The notes: generated by a model from the sequence alone, not told the origin. DNA of 64,000 bases from Aquimixticola soesokkakensis (GCF_900172375.1 NZ_FWFS01000003.1:186001-250000); one strand, 5' to 3'. Positions 28,451-37,219 are shown, numbered from the stretch's first letter. Program-made: numbers and translations.

Positions 28451-29320
28451 TTAGCTGCGTTCCAGCACCAGTGTCGACCACTCAACAATGCGCGCATGTT
28501 CAACAAGATTGAACCCGTTTTGCGCATAAACGCCGATCACCTCTTCGGCCTGCTCATTGAGAATCCCCGAAAGAATCGCGATACCGCCGCTTTGGACATA
28601 GGATTTCATGTCGGGCGCCAGACCGATCAGCGGCTTTTTCAGGATATTGGCAAAGACCAGATCAAAGGGCGCGGCCTTGAGGATATCGGGATGGGCAAAT
28701 CCCGCCGCCTCCAGACAGATCACCCGGCCCTCCAACCCGTTTGCCACCACATTCGCGCGCGACACATCGACCGCTTGTTGGTCGATGTCCGACGCAATCA
28801 CCGGATTTGGGGTGACATGCGCCGCCGCCATGCCAAGCACAGCCGTCCCTGCCCCGATGTCCGCGACATTTTCAAAGAGGCGCCCCTGTTCGACAAGCTT
28901 GTCAAAGGCCCGCAGACACCCCAGCGTCGTGCCGTGGTGGCCGGTGCCAAAGGCCATCGCCGCCTCGATCAGCAGGCCGATGCGCCCCGCGGGCAGCTTG
29001 TCGGCATCATGGCTGCCGTAAACGAAAAACCGTCCCGCCTCGACGGGGGTGAGTTCACGTTTCACATGGGCCACCCAATCGGTTTCGGGCAATTCGGAAA
29101 TGATGAACGGGTCGGCCTCTTGCGACATGGCCAACAGCGCCAGCGTCACCTCGTCGGGCGCCTCCTCGAAATAGGCGGCAACCTCGTACAGGCCCGAACC
29201 GTCCTCGATTTCGAAGACGCCGACGCCCGTGGGGGCCTCGTCGAGGTCCTCAAGCAACTGGCCCAGCGCCTCGGCGGGGGCCTTGCCACGGGTTTTGGTA
29301 TAGGCGGTGAAAGTGGTCAT
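28451..29320 (-). CDS. prmA: ribosomal protein L11 methyltransferase PrmA
   Basis: 289 residues. SAM-dependent trimethylation of ribosomal protein L11. The N-terminal substrate-recognition domain (about 1-95) precedes a Rossmann domain with VADIGAGTAVLGMAAAHV (motif I) and FDLVFANILKKPLI (motif IV with the Asn-Ile-Leu signature). ATG at 29320 (MTTFTAYTK). The order and length are normal. Confidence 0.93.
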   Translation of the reverse strand: MTTFTAYTKTRGKAPAEALGQLLEDLDEAPTGVGVFEIEDGSGLYEVAAYFEEAPDEVTLALLAMSQEADPFIISELPETDWVAHVKRELTPVEAGRFFVYGSHDADKLPAGRIGLLIEAAMAFGTGHHGTTLGCLRAFDKLVEQGRLFENVADIGAGTAVLGMAAAHVTPNPVIASDIDQQAVDVSRANVVANGLEGRVICLEAAGFAHPDILKAAPFDLVFANILKKPLIGLAPDMKSYVQSGGIAILSGILNEQAEEVIGVYAQNGFNLVEHARIVEWSTLVLERS

Positions 29321-29462
29321 CAAAGGAGCCCTCGCAAACTGCAGTTGTCCCCTCGTAGCGCCCGCGCGCCCAGCGCGCAATCGGGCAGGCAAACCGGCGT
29401 CACGCCCGACACGCTATGTCAGCGCCCGTTTGGAGAAGGGCAGTGCGTGATCGACGGGCGTG

Positions 29463-29525
29463 GGACGTGCGGGGCGTAGGACGTGCGGGGCGTAGAGCGT
29501 GCGAGGCGTAGGACGTGCGAGGCGG
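29463..29525. repeat. 16-bp tandem repeat, four copies
   Basis: Unit GGACGTGCGGGGCGTA is perfect at 29463-29478 and 29479-29494, diverged at 29495-29510, and partial from 29511. It lies between the prmA start and the 3' end of the kinase-like gene, in otherwise featureless non-coding DNA. Confidence 0.9.
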
Positions 29526-29543
29526 TGGCATGACGCCAAAGGG

Positions 29544-30167
29544 TTACCCCAGACGGCGCAACCGCTGGGTGGCGCCAAGCGGGACGCTCTTGCGCTCTGG
29601 TGCCTGCGTCACAAGGTCCAGCGCGGTCAGAGCCAGTTGATCGGGCGGCGCAGAGGCATCCAGTTCGAACACCGGACAGTCAAGCGCATCCAGCCAACGG
29701 CGGTGGCGCGCGATAGAGCGGCCGCGAAAATGGGTGTGATCATAGCCGCTTGCCCAGCACATAAAGGCGCGATAGCCCGCTTCCATCACCCCGCCCTCTT
29801 CGATCGCAGTGCCATAGCGCAAACGTTCGCGGTGGCGCAGGCGTGCGAGGCGCACCTCGGGATCAAGTGTCATCAGGATAACATGGGTAAAGCGGTGTTG
29901 CAGCGAGCTGCCCCAGGACGCAAGCCCGCCCGAGAGCACCCAATCGCGACGTGGCAGAAAGGTCTGCTCCATCAGGTCGAGGCGCTCGGCGACGCTGCGT
30001 TTCTGGGAAAAAGGCGGATCTGTGGGATGCCAGTAGAAATCGTCGGTATCAAAGGCCTGACTTTTCAGCAGCGACGCCATCGAGCGGGCAAGTGTGGAGG
30101 TCCCCACGCCGCTACCACCGATGATGTGAATGCGTTTCGCAGGAGCAAGCCCTTGCAGATCAGTCAT
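29544..30167 (-). CDS. P-loop nucleotide kinase-like protein
   Basis: 207 residues, adenylate kinase/topology-modulation-like P-loop fold. The P-loop reads GGSGVGTST (about 16-24): the usual Walker A lysine is Thr. It is followed by FDTDDFYW (about 40), DWVLSGGLASWG, and an RHRERLRYG arginine-rich lid (about 112-122). The Lys-less GxSGxGT(S/T)T loop occurs in a known subgroup of such proteins. The substrate is unknown. ATG at 30167. Confidence 0.75.
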   Translation of the reverse strand: MTDLQGLAPAKRIHIIGGSGVGTSTLARSMASLLKSQAFDTDDFYWHPTDPPFSQKRSVAERLDLMEQTFLPRRDWVLSGGLASWGSSLQHRFTHVILMTLDPEVRLARLRHRERLRYGTAIEEGGVMEAGYRAFMCWASGYDHTHFRGRSIARHRRWLDALDCPVFELDASAPPDQLALTALDLVTQAPERKSVPLGATQRLRRLG

Positions 30168-30206
30168 TAACAACCCCCAGAACAATCATAAAGACGTGCG
30201 CTCATG

Positions 30207-30866
30207 TTATTCCGGAACAGGAATACCAATCGGACAGGTCACGCCTGTCCCGCCAAGGCCACAGTAGCCGGCGGGATTCTTTGCAAGGTACTGCTGATGA
30301 TAGGCCTCTGCAAAGAAGAAATCACGTAGTTGCAAAAATTCAGTCGTAATTGTGCCATAATCCGCAGCAGCAAGGCGCTCTTGAAACGTCAGTCTGGACG
30401 CCTCGACAGCGGCGGCCTGCGCCTGCGAGGTGGTCAGGATGGCCGAACGGTACTGCGTGCCACGGTCATTGCCCTGCCGCATTCCCTGAGTGGGATCATG
30501 CCCTTCCCAAAAGGTCCTGAGCAATTCGGGAAAGCTGATCACCGCGGGGTCGAAAACGACGCGCACGACTTCGGTATGGCCGGTGCGCCCCGAACAGACT
30601 TCCTCATAGGTGGGGTTGGGCGTGTAGCCGCCCGCATAGCCCGCGGCGGTGTTATAGACGCCATCGAGGGTCCAGAACAGCCGCTCGACGCCCCAAAAAC
30701 AGCCCATGCCAAACACGACCTCCTCAAAGCCATCGGGGATCGCGGCCTTGAGGGGACGGTGGAACACGAAATGCTCCTGCGCGGTGGGCAGCGCCGTCTC
30801 ACGCCCGACCAGCGCTTCCTGCGGTGCGACCATGTCGTCTTTCTTGCCAAGGCTCAGTCCGAACAT
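30207..30866 (-). CDS. msrA: peptide-methionine (S)-S-oxide reductase MsrA
   Basis: 219 residues. Repairs the S-epimer of oxidised methionine. The catalytic Cys56 lies in [12 protein letters not shown], with [23 protein letters not shown] following. A 50-residue N-terminal extension precedes the core. ATG at 30866, with GAGGGAG 6-10 nt upstream; an upstream in-frame stretch of 55 codons is not convincing. Confidence 0.95.
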   Translation of the reverse strand: MFGLSLGKKDDMVAPQEALVGRETALPTAQEHFVFHRPLKAAIPDGFEEVVFGMGCFWGVERLFWTLDGVYNTAAGYAGGYTPNPTYEEVCSGRTGHTEVVRVVFDPAVISFPELLRTFWEGHDPTQGMRQGNDRGTQYRSAILTTSQAQAAAVEASRLTFQERLAAADYGTITTEFLQLRDFFFAEAYHQQYLAKNPAGYCGLGGTGVTCPIGIPVPE

Positions 30867-31039
30867 TGCTGTCTCCCTCAAAATCTGTCTCAAACTCTGA
30901 CGTTCCCAAGTTGCGGGCCAACGCTGCAGGCGAATGCTACAGGCGCGGCCGCGCGGAACGAAACGCCGCTCACCGCAGATGTAACACCCCTGCGCCGCAA
31001 TCCAAGAGGCCGCCCCTGCGCGCGCGATCACGTTTTGCG

Positions 31040-31082
31040 CAGGCCCGATCTATTCAGGCCCGATCTACAGGCCGAACCTATT
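31040..31082. repeat. 15-bp tandem repeat running into the MFS stop codon
   Basis: Unit CAGGCCCGATCTATT is exact at 31040-31054. A 13-nt copy follows at 31055-31067, and a diverged copy CAGGCCGAACCTATT at 31068-31082. The last copy contains the stop codon of the MFS gene (31078-31080). Confidence 0.85.
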
Positions 31083-32316
31083 CAGCCGCCGTGGCCACCG
31101 GGACGCGCCCCGAAAGCACCGTTTCACGACCTTTGAGAGGATGGCGCGGGATCAACAGCGCCAGCACCAGCGAACAGGTCGCCATGCCCGCCGCCAGCAA
31201 AAACACCGAGGACGGGTTCACCACCCAAAGATACCCCAGTGCCGCCGGCAGGAACACCGCTGCGATATGGTTGATGGTAAAGGCAACCGCCGCGGTCGGC
31301 GCGATATCCTGCGGATCGGCAATCTTCTGGAAATAGGTTTTGAGGGCAAAAGCGAGGCCGAACAACATGTGATCAATCACATAAAGCGTTGCGGCCACGA
31401 TCACGCCCCAGCCCATCCAGTAGACTCCGCCATAGGCCAGAAACACCCCGATCAGGCCGAGATATTCCGCCATCAACACGCGCCGCTCGCCAAAACGCGC
31501 AAGCACCCCGCCCATCAGCGGAGCAAAGAGCATATTGGCCAAAAAGTTGATCAAAAACAGGCCGGTGACCTCATGCACGGCAAAGCCGAAGCGCTCGACC
31601 ATCATGAAGGCGGCAAAGACCACGAAAATCTGGCGCCGCGCACCGGCCATGAACTGCAGCGCATAGTAAAGCCAGTAGCGGCGGCGCAAGACAAACCCTT
31701 TGAGCTGCGGCTCGGCGGCCTGAAACCGCGGAAACGCCAGCGCACAGTAGATCACGATGATCAACGACAGCCCGCCCGACACCAGATAAACGATGTTATA
31801 GCTCAGCCCCAGCGCATCGAAGGTCACCATCAGCACGCCGTAGGAAATCAGGGAAGCCGCAGAGCCCGCACCGACCAGCAGACCCAACACCTTGGGCGCT
31901 TCGTCCTTGGTAAGCCATTGCAATTGCAACGACTGGTTCACAGCCTCGAAATAGTGAAAGCCGATGGAAGAAATCACCGTCACCGTCATGATGCCGCCAA
32001 TGGTGGGAAACCATGCCGTAACGGCCGTGGCCAGCGCCAGGGTCGCCAAAGCCAGCAAGGCCGCGACCTGTTCATGCATCACCATCAGCACGAAAATCAC
32101 AAGGAACGACAAGAACCCGGGAATTTCGCGCAGCGTGTGCAGCCAGCCGATTTCGACGCCGGTAAAGCCTGCAACCTCAACCACAAAGTTGTTGAGCAAA
32201 GCGTTCCACGTCGCAAACGCCAGCGGCATCGCGAAGGACATCAAGAACAACAGCGCCACGGGGCGGCGATGCAGCGGAAGGGCTTTGCCTTGGGCAAGGG
32301 GGAGCGTCTTTATCAT
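31078..32316 (-). CDS. major facilitator superfamily transporter
   Basis: 412 residues with about twelve hydrophobic segments in a 6+6 pattern. A basic loop lies near the centre (FPRFQAAEPQLKGFVLRRRYW). No substrate-specific motif was recognised, and no regulator or enzyme next door gives a substrate. It lies 119 nt downstream of priA on the same strand. Confidence 0.85.
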   Translation of the reverse strand: MIKTLPLAQGKALPLHRRPVALLFLMSFAMPLAFATWNALLNNFVVEVAGFTGVEIGWLHTLREIPGFLSFLVIFVLMVMHEQVAALLALATLALATAVTAWFPTIGGIMTVTVISSIGFHYFEAVNQSLQLQWLTKDEAPKVLGLLVGAGSAASLISYGVLMVTFDALGLSYNIVYLVSGGLSLIIVIYCALAFPRFQAAEPQLKGFVLRRRYWLYYALQFMAGARRQIFVVFAAFMMVERFGFAVHEVTGLFLINFLANMLFAPLMGGVLARFGERRVLMAEYLGLIGVFLAYGGVYWMGWGVIVAATLYVIDHMLFGLAFALKTYFQKIADPQDIAPTAAVAFTINHIAAVFLPAALGYLWVVNPSSVFLLAAGMATCSLVLALLIPRHPLKGRETVLSGRVPVATAAE

Positions 32317-32396
32317 TTGACGTGTCTAGCGCGCCGGTATCGCCCTGTCGATCCACCGTGATTGCACGGATATATCTGCGTTTTTGCGTAACGGCG

Positions 32397-32433
32397 ACAC
32401 CGGCCGCAACACACCGGCCGCAACACCGGCCGC
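32397..32433. repeat. short tandem GC-rich repeat between priA and the MFS gene
   Basis: ACACCGGCCGCAAC occurs at 32397-32410 and 32411-32424, with a third overlapping partial copy (ACACCGGCCGC, 32423-32433). It ends 3 nt before the priA stop. Confidence 0.8.
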
Positions 32434-32435
32434 GA

Positions 32436-34664
32436 TCACCAGAAACTTTGCGGGTCGATGTCGATCTGCACCCGCACGTTGGGCGGCACCCGCACGCCGC
32501 CCAGCCACCGCGACAACGCCGCCTGCAGGGGGGCGGTTTTTGCGGCCTTGACCAGAAGGCGCACGCGGTGCTTGCCGCGCACGCGGGCAATCGGTGCGGG
32601 GGCGGGCCCGAAAACCTGCGCACCGATCTCGAGCAAGGGACGGGTGGCGCGCGCCATCTGGCCGGCGGTCGCAAAGACCTCCTGCACATCGGGGCCCGAC
32701 AGGATGATTCCCGCCATGCGCCCGAACGGCGGCACACCGGCCTGGCGGCGCTCGTCGGCCTCGGCCTGCCAGAACCCTTCCTCGTCCCCTGCCAGAATGG
32801 CGCGGATGACGGGATGCTCGGGCTGGTAGCTTTGCAGCAGGGCAAGGCCCTCTTTCTCCGAGCGCCCCGCGCGCCCCGCGACCTGGCGCATCAGCGCAAA
32901 GGTCCGCTCCGCCGCCCGCAGATCCGATCCTTGCAGCCCCAGATCGGCGTCGATCACCCCCACCAGCGTCAGATTGGGAAAGTTGTGCCCCTTGGCGACA
33001 AGCTGCGTGCCGATGATGATCTGCGTGTCGCCCTGCGCGATCGTGCGGATCTGCTCCTTGAGCGCGCGCGCCGAGCCGAACAAATCCGACGACAGAACAG
33101 CAACGGAGGCCTCGGGGAAGCGCTCGGTGACCTCCTCTGCCAACCGCTCGACTCCGGGACCGACGGGGGCCAGTTTGCCCTCCACCGCGCAGGACGGGCA
33201 GGCGTCTGGCATCGGTTTGGTCTCGCCGCATTGATGGCAGACCAGCCGTTTGAGAAAGCGGTGTTCGACCATGCGGCTGTCGCAGTGATCACAGGCGATC
33301 TGGTGCCCGCAGGCCCGACAGATCGTGACCGGCGCATAGCCGCGGCGGTTGAGAAACAGCAGGCTTTGCTCGCCCCGCTCCATCCGCAGGCGCACATGGG
33401 TTTCAAGCTGGGGCGAAATCCAGCGATTGGCGGGCAGTTTGTCGATGCGCATGTCCAGTGCGCGCATCTGCGGCATCACCGCAGGGCCATAGCGGCTTTC
33501 CAGATCGAGGCGATGATATTTGCCCGCCTGCACATTCACCCAGGATTCCAGCGCGGGCGTGGCCGACGCCAGAACCACTGCCGCCGAACACAGGGAGGCC
33601 CGCATCACCGCCATGTCGCGGGCGTTGTAATGAACGCCGTCCTCCTGTTTGTAGGAGGTGTCATGTTCCTCATCGACCACGATCAACCCGAGATTCTGGA
33701 ACGGCAAGAACAGGGCCGAGCGCGCGCCGATCACCATCTGCGCGTCCCCCGTGCCAACCATTTTCCACAGGCGCCGGCGCTCGGTCATGGTCACGCCGGA
33801 ATGCCATTCGGCAGGTTTGGCGCCAAAGCGCTCCTCGACACGGTCCAGAAACTCCGCCGTCAGCGCGATTTCCGGCAAAAGAACCAGGGCCTGCCGCCCT
33901 TTGGCCAGACATTCGGCCACGGCTTCGAGGTAGACTTCGGTTTTGCCCGATCCCGTGACCCCTTTGAGCAGCGTGGTCGAATAGGCCTGCGCGCCGACCC
34001 GCCCGCGCAAGACAGTGGCCGCCTCTGCCTGCGGGCCCGTCAAGTCTTTGCCCGCCGCCATCGGGTTCAGCCGCGGATAGGGCAGATCGCGCGGTGCCTC
34101 CTCCTCGCGCACCACGCCCTCGGGCAGCAAACCTTTGACCACCTGCGGCGTCACCCCCGCCATATCGGCCAGTTCGCGCAGGGTGAAAGACAGCCCGCCA
34201 TACTCATCGAGCACCGCAATCACCTTGTCGCGCGCATCGGTGCGCCGCTTGGGCTGGCCTGCACCGCGCCGGAACACCTTGCGCATCGAGGGCGGGTCCA
34301 TCAGCCCCGGCGCACGCGTGGCAAGGCGCAGCATCGCAGGCATCGGGGTCAGCGTGTAATCGGCCACGCGGGTGAGGAACTGGTGCATCTCGTCACGCAT
34401 CGGCGCGCAATCAAGCACCGCCATCACCGAGCGCGCCTTGGACAGGTCGAAGCCGCCCGCCCCCTTGCCCCAAACACAGCCCAGAACCTTGCGCGGGCCC
34501 AGAGGAACGATGACAAAGTCCCCGACCGAACAGCCCCCCTCGGGGGCCTTATAGTCAAGCAAACGATCAAGCGGCTGCGTCGTCAGAACCGCCACCAGAT
34601 TGCCAGAGGCAAAATCCGCCTGCTTAAAAAATGTGCTCAAAGATGTGCCCGCCGATCCCGTCAT
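32436..34664 (-). CDS. priA: primosomal helicase PriA
   Basis: 742 residues. Superfamily 2 helicase that reloads the replisome at stalled forks. N-terminal 3'-end binding domain (LVAVLTTQPLDRLLDYKAP), Walker A GVTGSGKTEVYLEA (about 238), DEEHD box (VVDEEHDTSYKQ), and a zinc-binding insert with paired CxxC motifs (CRACGHQIACDHC and CHQCGETKPMPDACPSC). ATG at 34664. There is no Shine-Dalgarno; a TATATA box lies 9 nt upstream, so the transcript may be leaderless. Confidence 0.95.
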   Translation of the reverse strand: MTGSAGTSLSTFFKQADFASGNLVAVLTTQPLDRLLDYKAPEGGCSVGDFVIVPLGPRKVLGCVWGKGAGGFDLSKARSVMAVLDCAPMRDEMHQFLTRVADYTLTPMPAMLRLATRAPGLMDPPSMRKVFRRGAGQPKRRTDARDKVIAVLDEYGGLSFTLRELADMAGVTPQVVKGLLPEGVVREEEAPRDLPYPRLNPMAAGKDLTGPQAEAATVLRGRVGAQAYSTTLLKGVTGSGKTEVYLEAVAECLAKGRQALVLLPEIALTAEFLDRVEERFGAKPAEWHSGVTMTERRRLWKMVGTGDAQMVIGARSALFLPFQNLGLIVVDEEHDTSYKQEDGVHYNARDMAVMRASLCSAAVVLASATPALESWVNVQAGKYHRLDLESRYGPAVMPQMRALDMRIDKLPANRWISPQLETHVRLRMERGEQSLLFLNRRGYAPVTICRACGHQIACDHCDSRMVEHRFLKRLVCHQCGETKPMPDACPSCAVEGKLAPVGPGVERLAEEVTERFPEASVAVLSSDLFGSARALKEQIRTIAQGDTQIIIGTQLVAKGHNFPNLTLVGVIDADLGLQGSDLRAAERTFALMRQVAGRAGRSEKEGLALLQSYQPEHPVIRAILAGDEEGFWQAEADERRQAGVPPFGRMAGIILSGPDVQEVFATAGQMARATRPLLEIGAQVFGPAPAPIARVRGKHRVRLLVKAAKTAPLQAALSRWLGGVRVPPNVRVQIDIDPQSFW

Positions 34665-34672
34665 GCCCAAGG

Positions 34673-34701
34673 TATATAGGGCGCAACGAAGAGGACGAAA
34701 A
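34673..34701 (-). promoter_or_regulatory. possible leaderless priA promoter
   Basis: Minus strand TATATA (34673-34678), 17-nt spacer, TTTTCG (34696-34701). The -10 box ends 8 nt before the ATG at 34664, so transcription would begin almost at the start codon. The -35 match is weak. Confidence 0.35.
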
Positions 34702-34836
34702 CCCTCTGACAGCCGCCGCCTTGCCACCGCCGCAAGTGCGCACAAAACAAAGGACATCACGACAGGGCGGGCCGCGAGTCCCCCCGCTCCGACCTATAAG
34801 AAAATGTTATACGCCAGGTCAAAGCGGCAGAGAACG

Positions 34837-34858
34837 CGCCCCTTAGAGGGCGATTTTT
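34837..34858 (+). terminator. intrinsic terminator in the priA-DUF484 gap
   Basis: CGCCC (34837-34841) and GGGCG (34848-34852) close a 6-nt loop and are followed by ATTTTT. No gene precedes it on the plus strand, so it would end a short untranslated transcript arising just upstream (from about 34700-34800). Confidence 0.45.
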
Positions 34859-35010
34859 ATGTCTTTCCACACAGATTTCGGGCCGCTCGCACCGCCTATT
34901 TAGTTAGTTTTGCACATAAAAATATCCAAAGGTATGGAATTCCTCCATTGGTATATGACCCTCAAAGACCTAACTTCCCCCTACGTAAAGAGTTGCGAAC
35001 GGGATCGCAG

Positions 35011-35053
35011 CGCCTCCGCAAACGCCTTTGGCTAGCGCGGAGGCGTGGTTTTC
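35011..35053 (+). terminator. long GC-rich hairpin, possible terminator
   Basis: CGCCTCCGC (35011-35019) pairs perfectly with GCGGAGGCG (35037-35045), with a 17-nt loop and TGGTTTTCC after it. Confidence 0.35.
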
Positions 35054-35206
35054 CGCTCGGCTTTCAGGCTTCCGGGGGTGTCTTTTCCAGCGGCGTGAGA
35101 GGGTTTGTACGAGTATTCTGTGGGTCGCGTCGCCCCTTGGACTTTGGCTTCTGCCCGATTTCAAGGCGCTGACACGGGTCACAGTTCGTGTGGCATTTCG
35201 CACTGG

Positions 35207-35224
35207 TGTCATCTGGGTATGACA
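35207..35224. promoter_or_regulatory. operator-like inverted repeat
   Basis: TGTCAT-N6-ATGACA, perfect 6-bp arms, 295 nt before the DUF484 start. Confidence 0.4.
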
Positions 35225-35237
35225 TGGGCCGCATGCG

Positions 35238-35274
35238 CACATGGGCCTCACATATTCTCACATGGGCGTCACAT
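35238..35274. repeat. two 16-bp direct repeats 21 bp apart
   Basis: CACATGGGCCTCACAT (35238-35253) and CACATGGGCGTCACAT (35259-35274) differ at one base and start 21 bp apart, that is two helical turns. ACATGGGC also occurs at 35222-35229. The spacing fits tandem protein-binding sites. Confidence 0.75.
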
Positions 35275-35444
35275 CGGGTGCAGCGCGCAGCTTTTCCTCG
35301 ACAGCCAAAGATCCCCACAGGCCCTACGCCTGTCCCCACCCAACACTCGCCCGCTTTCCCTGCCTCAGGCTGACGCGACTGTTTGCCAATCCGCCACAGT
35401 CCGCAACCGCGCGCGCAGCAGCGCCGTGTTTTCCCTGAAAAAAG

Positions 35445-35473
35445 TTGAATTGCCCCGCGTCAGCCGTCATATC
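35445..35473 (+). promoter_or_regulatory. candidate promoter of DUF484-xerC
   Basis: TTGAAT (35445-35450), 17-nt spacer, CATATC (35468-35473), 46 nt upstream of the DUF484 start. Confidence 0.4.
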
Positions 35474-35518
35474 TAGCAGCAGACCGGGCAAACCGGCGGG
35501 CAGATATATCGAGGCAGT

Positions 35519-36226
35519 ATGACACATCCATCCGCGACTGCGGAGGATCTGCGCGAGCAGATCATCTCCGACCCCGACACGATTCTGGATGACCCGGAAG
35601 TGATGCGCGCGCTGGTCGCCGCGAACGAGCGGGTCATGGGCACCAATATTGTCGATCTGCGCGGCATTGCCATGGAGCGCCTCGAACACCGGCTCGACCG
35701 GCTTGAGGACACCCATCGCGGCGTCATCGCGGCCGCCTACGAAAACCTTGCGGGCACCAACCAGATCCACCGCGCGATTCTGGCGCTGATGGAGCCGCTG
35801 GATTTCGAAAGCTTTCTATCCACTCTGACCACGGATGTTGCCGGCACGCTGCGCGTCGATGCCATCCGGCTGGTGCTGGAAACCCGCCAGACCGAGGGCA
35901 CAGCGACGCCCTCGCGCCTTGGCAACGCGCTGATCACGACCGAGACCGGCTTTATCGACAGCTATCTGACGCTGGGGCGCAATGTGCCGCTGCGTCAGGT
36001 CACCCTGCGCCAGGTCACCCCCGACACCGATGCGATCTACGGCGATCTTGCGGGGGACATCCATTCCGAAGCCTGCCTGCGCCTCAATCTGGGGCCGGGA
36101 CGTTTGCCGGGAATGCTGGTGATGGGGGCTGAAGACCCGCATCAGTTCAAACCCACGCAAGGCACTGATTTGCTCGCCTTTTTCGGCGGTGTTTTCGAGC
36201 GCACCATGCGCCGCTGGCTGTCTTGA
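35519..36226 (+). CDS. DUF484 family protein
   Basis: 235 residues, soluble. The N-terminal helix with DPDTILDDPEVMRALVAAN and the following coiled region are typical of DUF484, with a GAF-like domain at about 90-235. In proteobacteria this gene sits next to xerC; its molecular role is not established. The stop is 33 nt before the xerC GTG start. Confidence 0.88.
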   Translation: MTHPSATAEDLREQIISDPDTILDDPEVMRALVAANERVMGTNIVDLRGIAMERLEHRLDRLEDTHRGVIAAAYENLAGTNQIHRAILALMEPLDFESFLSTLTTDVAGTLRVDAIRLVLETRQTEGTATPSRLGNALITTETGFIDSYLTLGRNVPLRQVTLRQVTPDTDAIYGDLAGDIHSEACLRLNLGPGRLPGMLVMGAEDPHQFKPTQGTDLLAFFGGVFERTMRRWLS

Positions 36227-36259
36227 CGTGGCGGGTCTGACGCCCTTGGGCCCAAACGG

Positions 36260-37219
36260 GTGAGCCTTGCGCTGTCCCCTGCCCTGCGCGATGCGCTGTC
36301 GCGCTGGCTTGACCACCAGTCGGCTCTGGCGGGCGGCGCACCAAACACAGTGACCGCCTATCGCAGCGATGTCACCGGCTGGCTCGCCTTTCTGGGCCAG
36401 CATCTGGGGGACAGCTTTGGCGTTGCCCAGCTTGCGACGCTGGGCATCACCGACATGCGCGCCTGGATGGCCCACGAGCGCGGGCGCGGCGTATCGAGCC
36501 GCTCGATGGCGCGCGCGCTGTCAGCCGTCAAAAGCTTCACCCGCTGGCTCGCCGAGCGGGAGGGCTTTGACCCCACGGCAATCCTGTCCACCCGCGCGCC
36601 GAAATTTACCCGCAAACTACCGCGTCCCCTGTCGCAAGAGGCCGCGCGCGACCTGATTTCGACCGTGGAATTGCAAGCCAGCGCGCCATGGATTGCGGCG
36701 CGCGACGTGGCGGTCGTGACCCTGCTTTACGGCTGCGGATTGCGGATTTCCGAAGCGCTGTCGCTCAGCGGCGCGCAGGCCGAGCTTGGCGAGTCGCTGC
36801 GCATCACCGGCAAGGGCGGTAAAGAGCGGCTGGTGCCTGTTCTGCCCGCCGCCGCCCGCGCTGTTGCCGCCTATGTCCGCCTATGTCCGCACCCGCTTTC
36901 CCCCGACGCGCCGCTGTTTCGCGGGGTGCGCGGCGGCGCGCTGAACCCGCGCAGCATCGCCAAAGTGACCGAAGCGGCGCGCCTGCAACTTGGCCTGCCG
37001 TCCACCGTCACCCCCCATGCCATGCGCCACAGCTTTGCCACGCATTTGTTGAATGCAGGCGGGGACTTGCGCGCCATTCAGGAACTTCTGGGCCATGCGT
37101 CCCTGTCAACCACGCAGGCCTATACCGCCGTTGATACCGCCCGCCTTCTGGATGTCTACGCTGCCGCGCATCCACGCGCGCAATCACGCGCCCAGCCACG
37201 CGTGCAGCCACGCCGCTAA
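36260..37219 (+). CDS. xerC: tyrosine recombinase XerC
   Basis: 319 residues. Resolves chromosome dimers at dif with XerD. An N-terminal SAM-like DNA-binding domain (about 1-95) precedes a catalytic domain with Arg in GCGLRISEAL, Lys in TGKGGKERL, the HAMRHSFATHLL box, and the Tyr nucleophile in LSTTQAYT. The start is GTG. The last 15 residues (repeats of R-A-Q and R-V-Q type) are encoded by a 12-bp tandem repeat and look like a recent basic tail. Confidence 0.92.
   Translation: MSLALSPALRDALSRWLDHQSALAGGAPNTVTAYRSDVTGWLAFLGQHLGDSFGVAQLATLGITDMRAWMAHERGRGVSSRSMARALSAVKSFTRWLAEREGFDPTAILSTRAPKFTRKLPRPLSQEAARDLISTVELQASAPWIAARDVAVVTLLYGCGLRISEALSLSGAQAELGESLRITGKGGKERLVPVLPAAARAVAAYVRLCPHPLSPDAPLFRGVRGGALNPRSIAKVTEAARLQLGLPSTVTPHAMRHSFATHLLNAGGDLRAIQELLGHASLSTTQAYTAVDTARLLDVYAAAHPRAQSRAQPRVQPRR

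Larger units (their letters stand above)
34665..35518. other. 854-nt non-coding region between priA and DUF484
   Basis: No credible gene was found. Contents in order: a weak priA promoter; a terminator-like hairpin with a T-run (34837-34858); an A/T-rich stretch (about 34862-34985) carrying the palindrome GGAATTCC; a 9-bp GC hairpin (35011-35045); an inverted repeat TGTCAT-N6-ATGACA (35207-35224); two 16-bp direct repeats (35238-35253 and 35259-35274); and a promoter-like pair before DUF484. Confidence 0.7.

Noticed and set aside
29463-29525. CRISPR-like array
   Set aside because: Copies are directly adjacent 16-bp units with no spacers, so this is a tandem repeat.
32322-34679. Open frame of about 785 codons antisense to priA
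   Set aside because: Shadow of a certain gene; no start signal and no homology features.
34600-35476. Open frames across the priA-DUF484 gap
   Set aside because: They are low-complexity, overlap priA's start or hairpins, and lack ribosome sites or family features.
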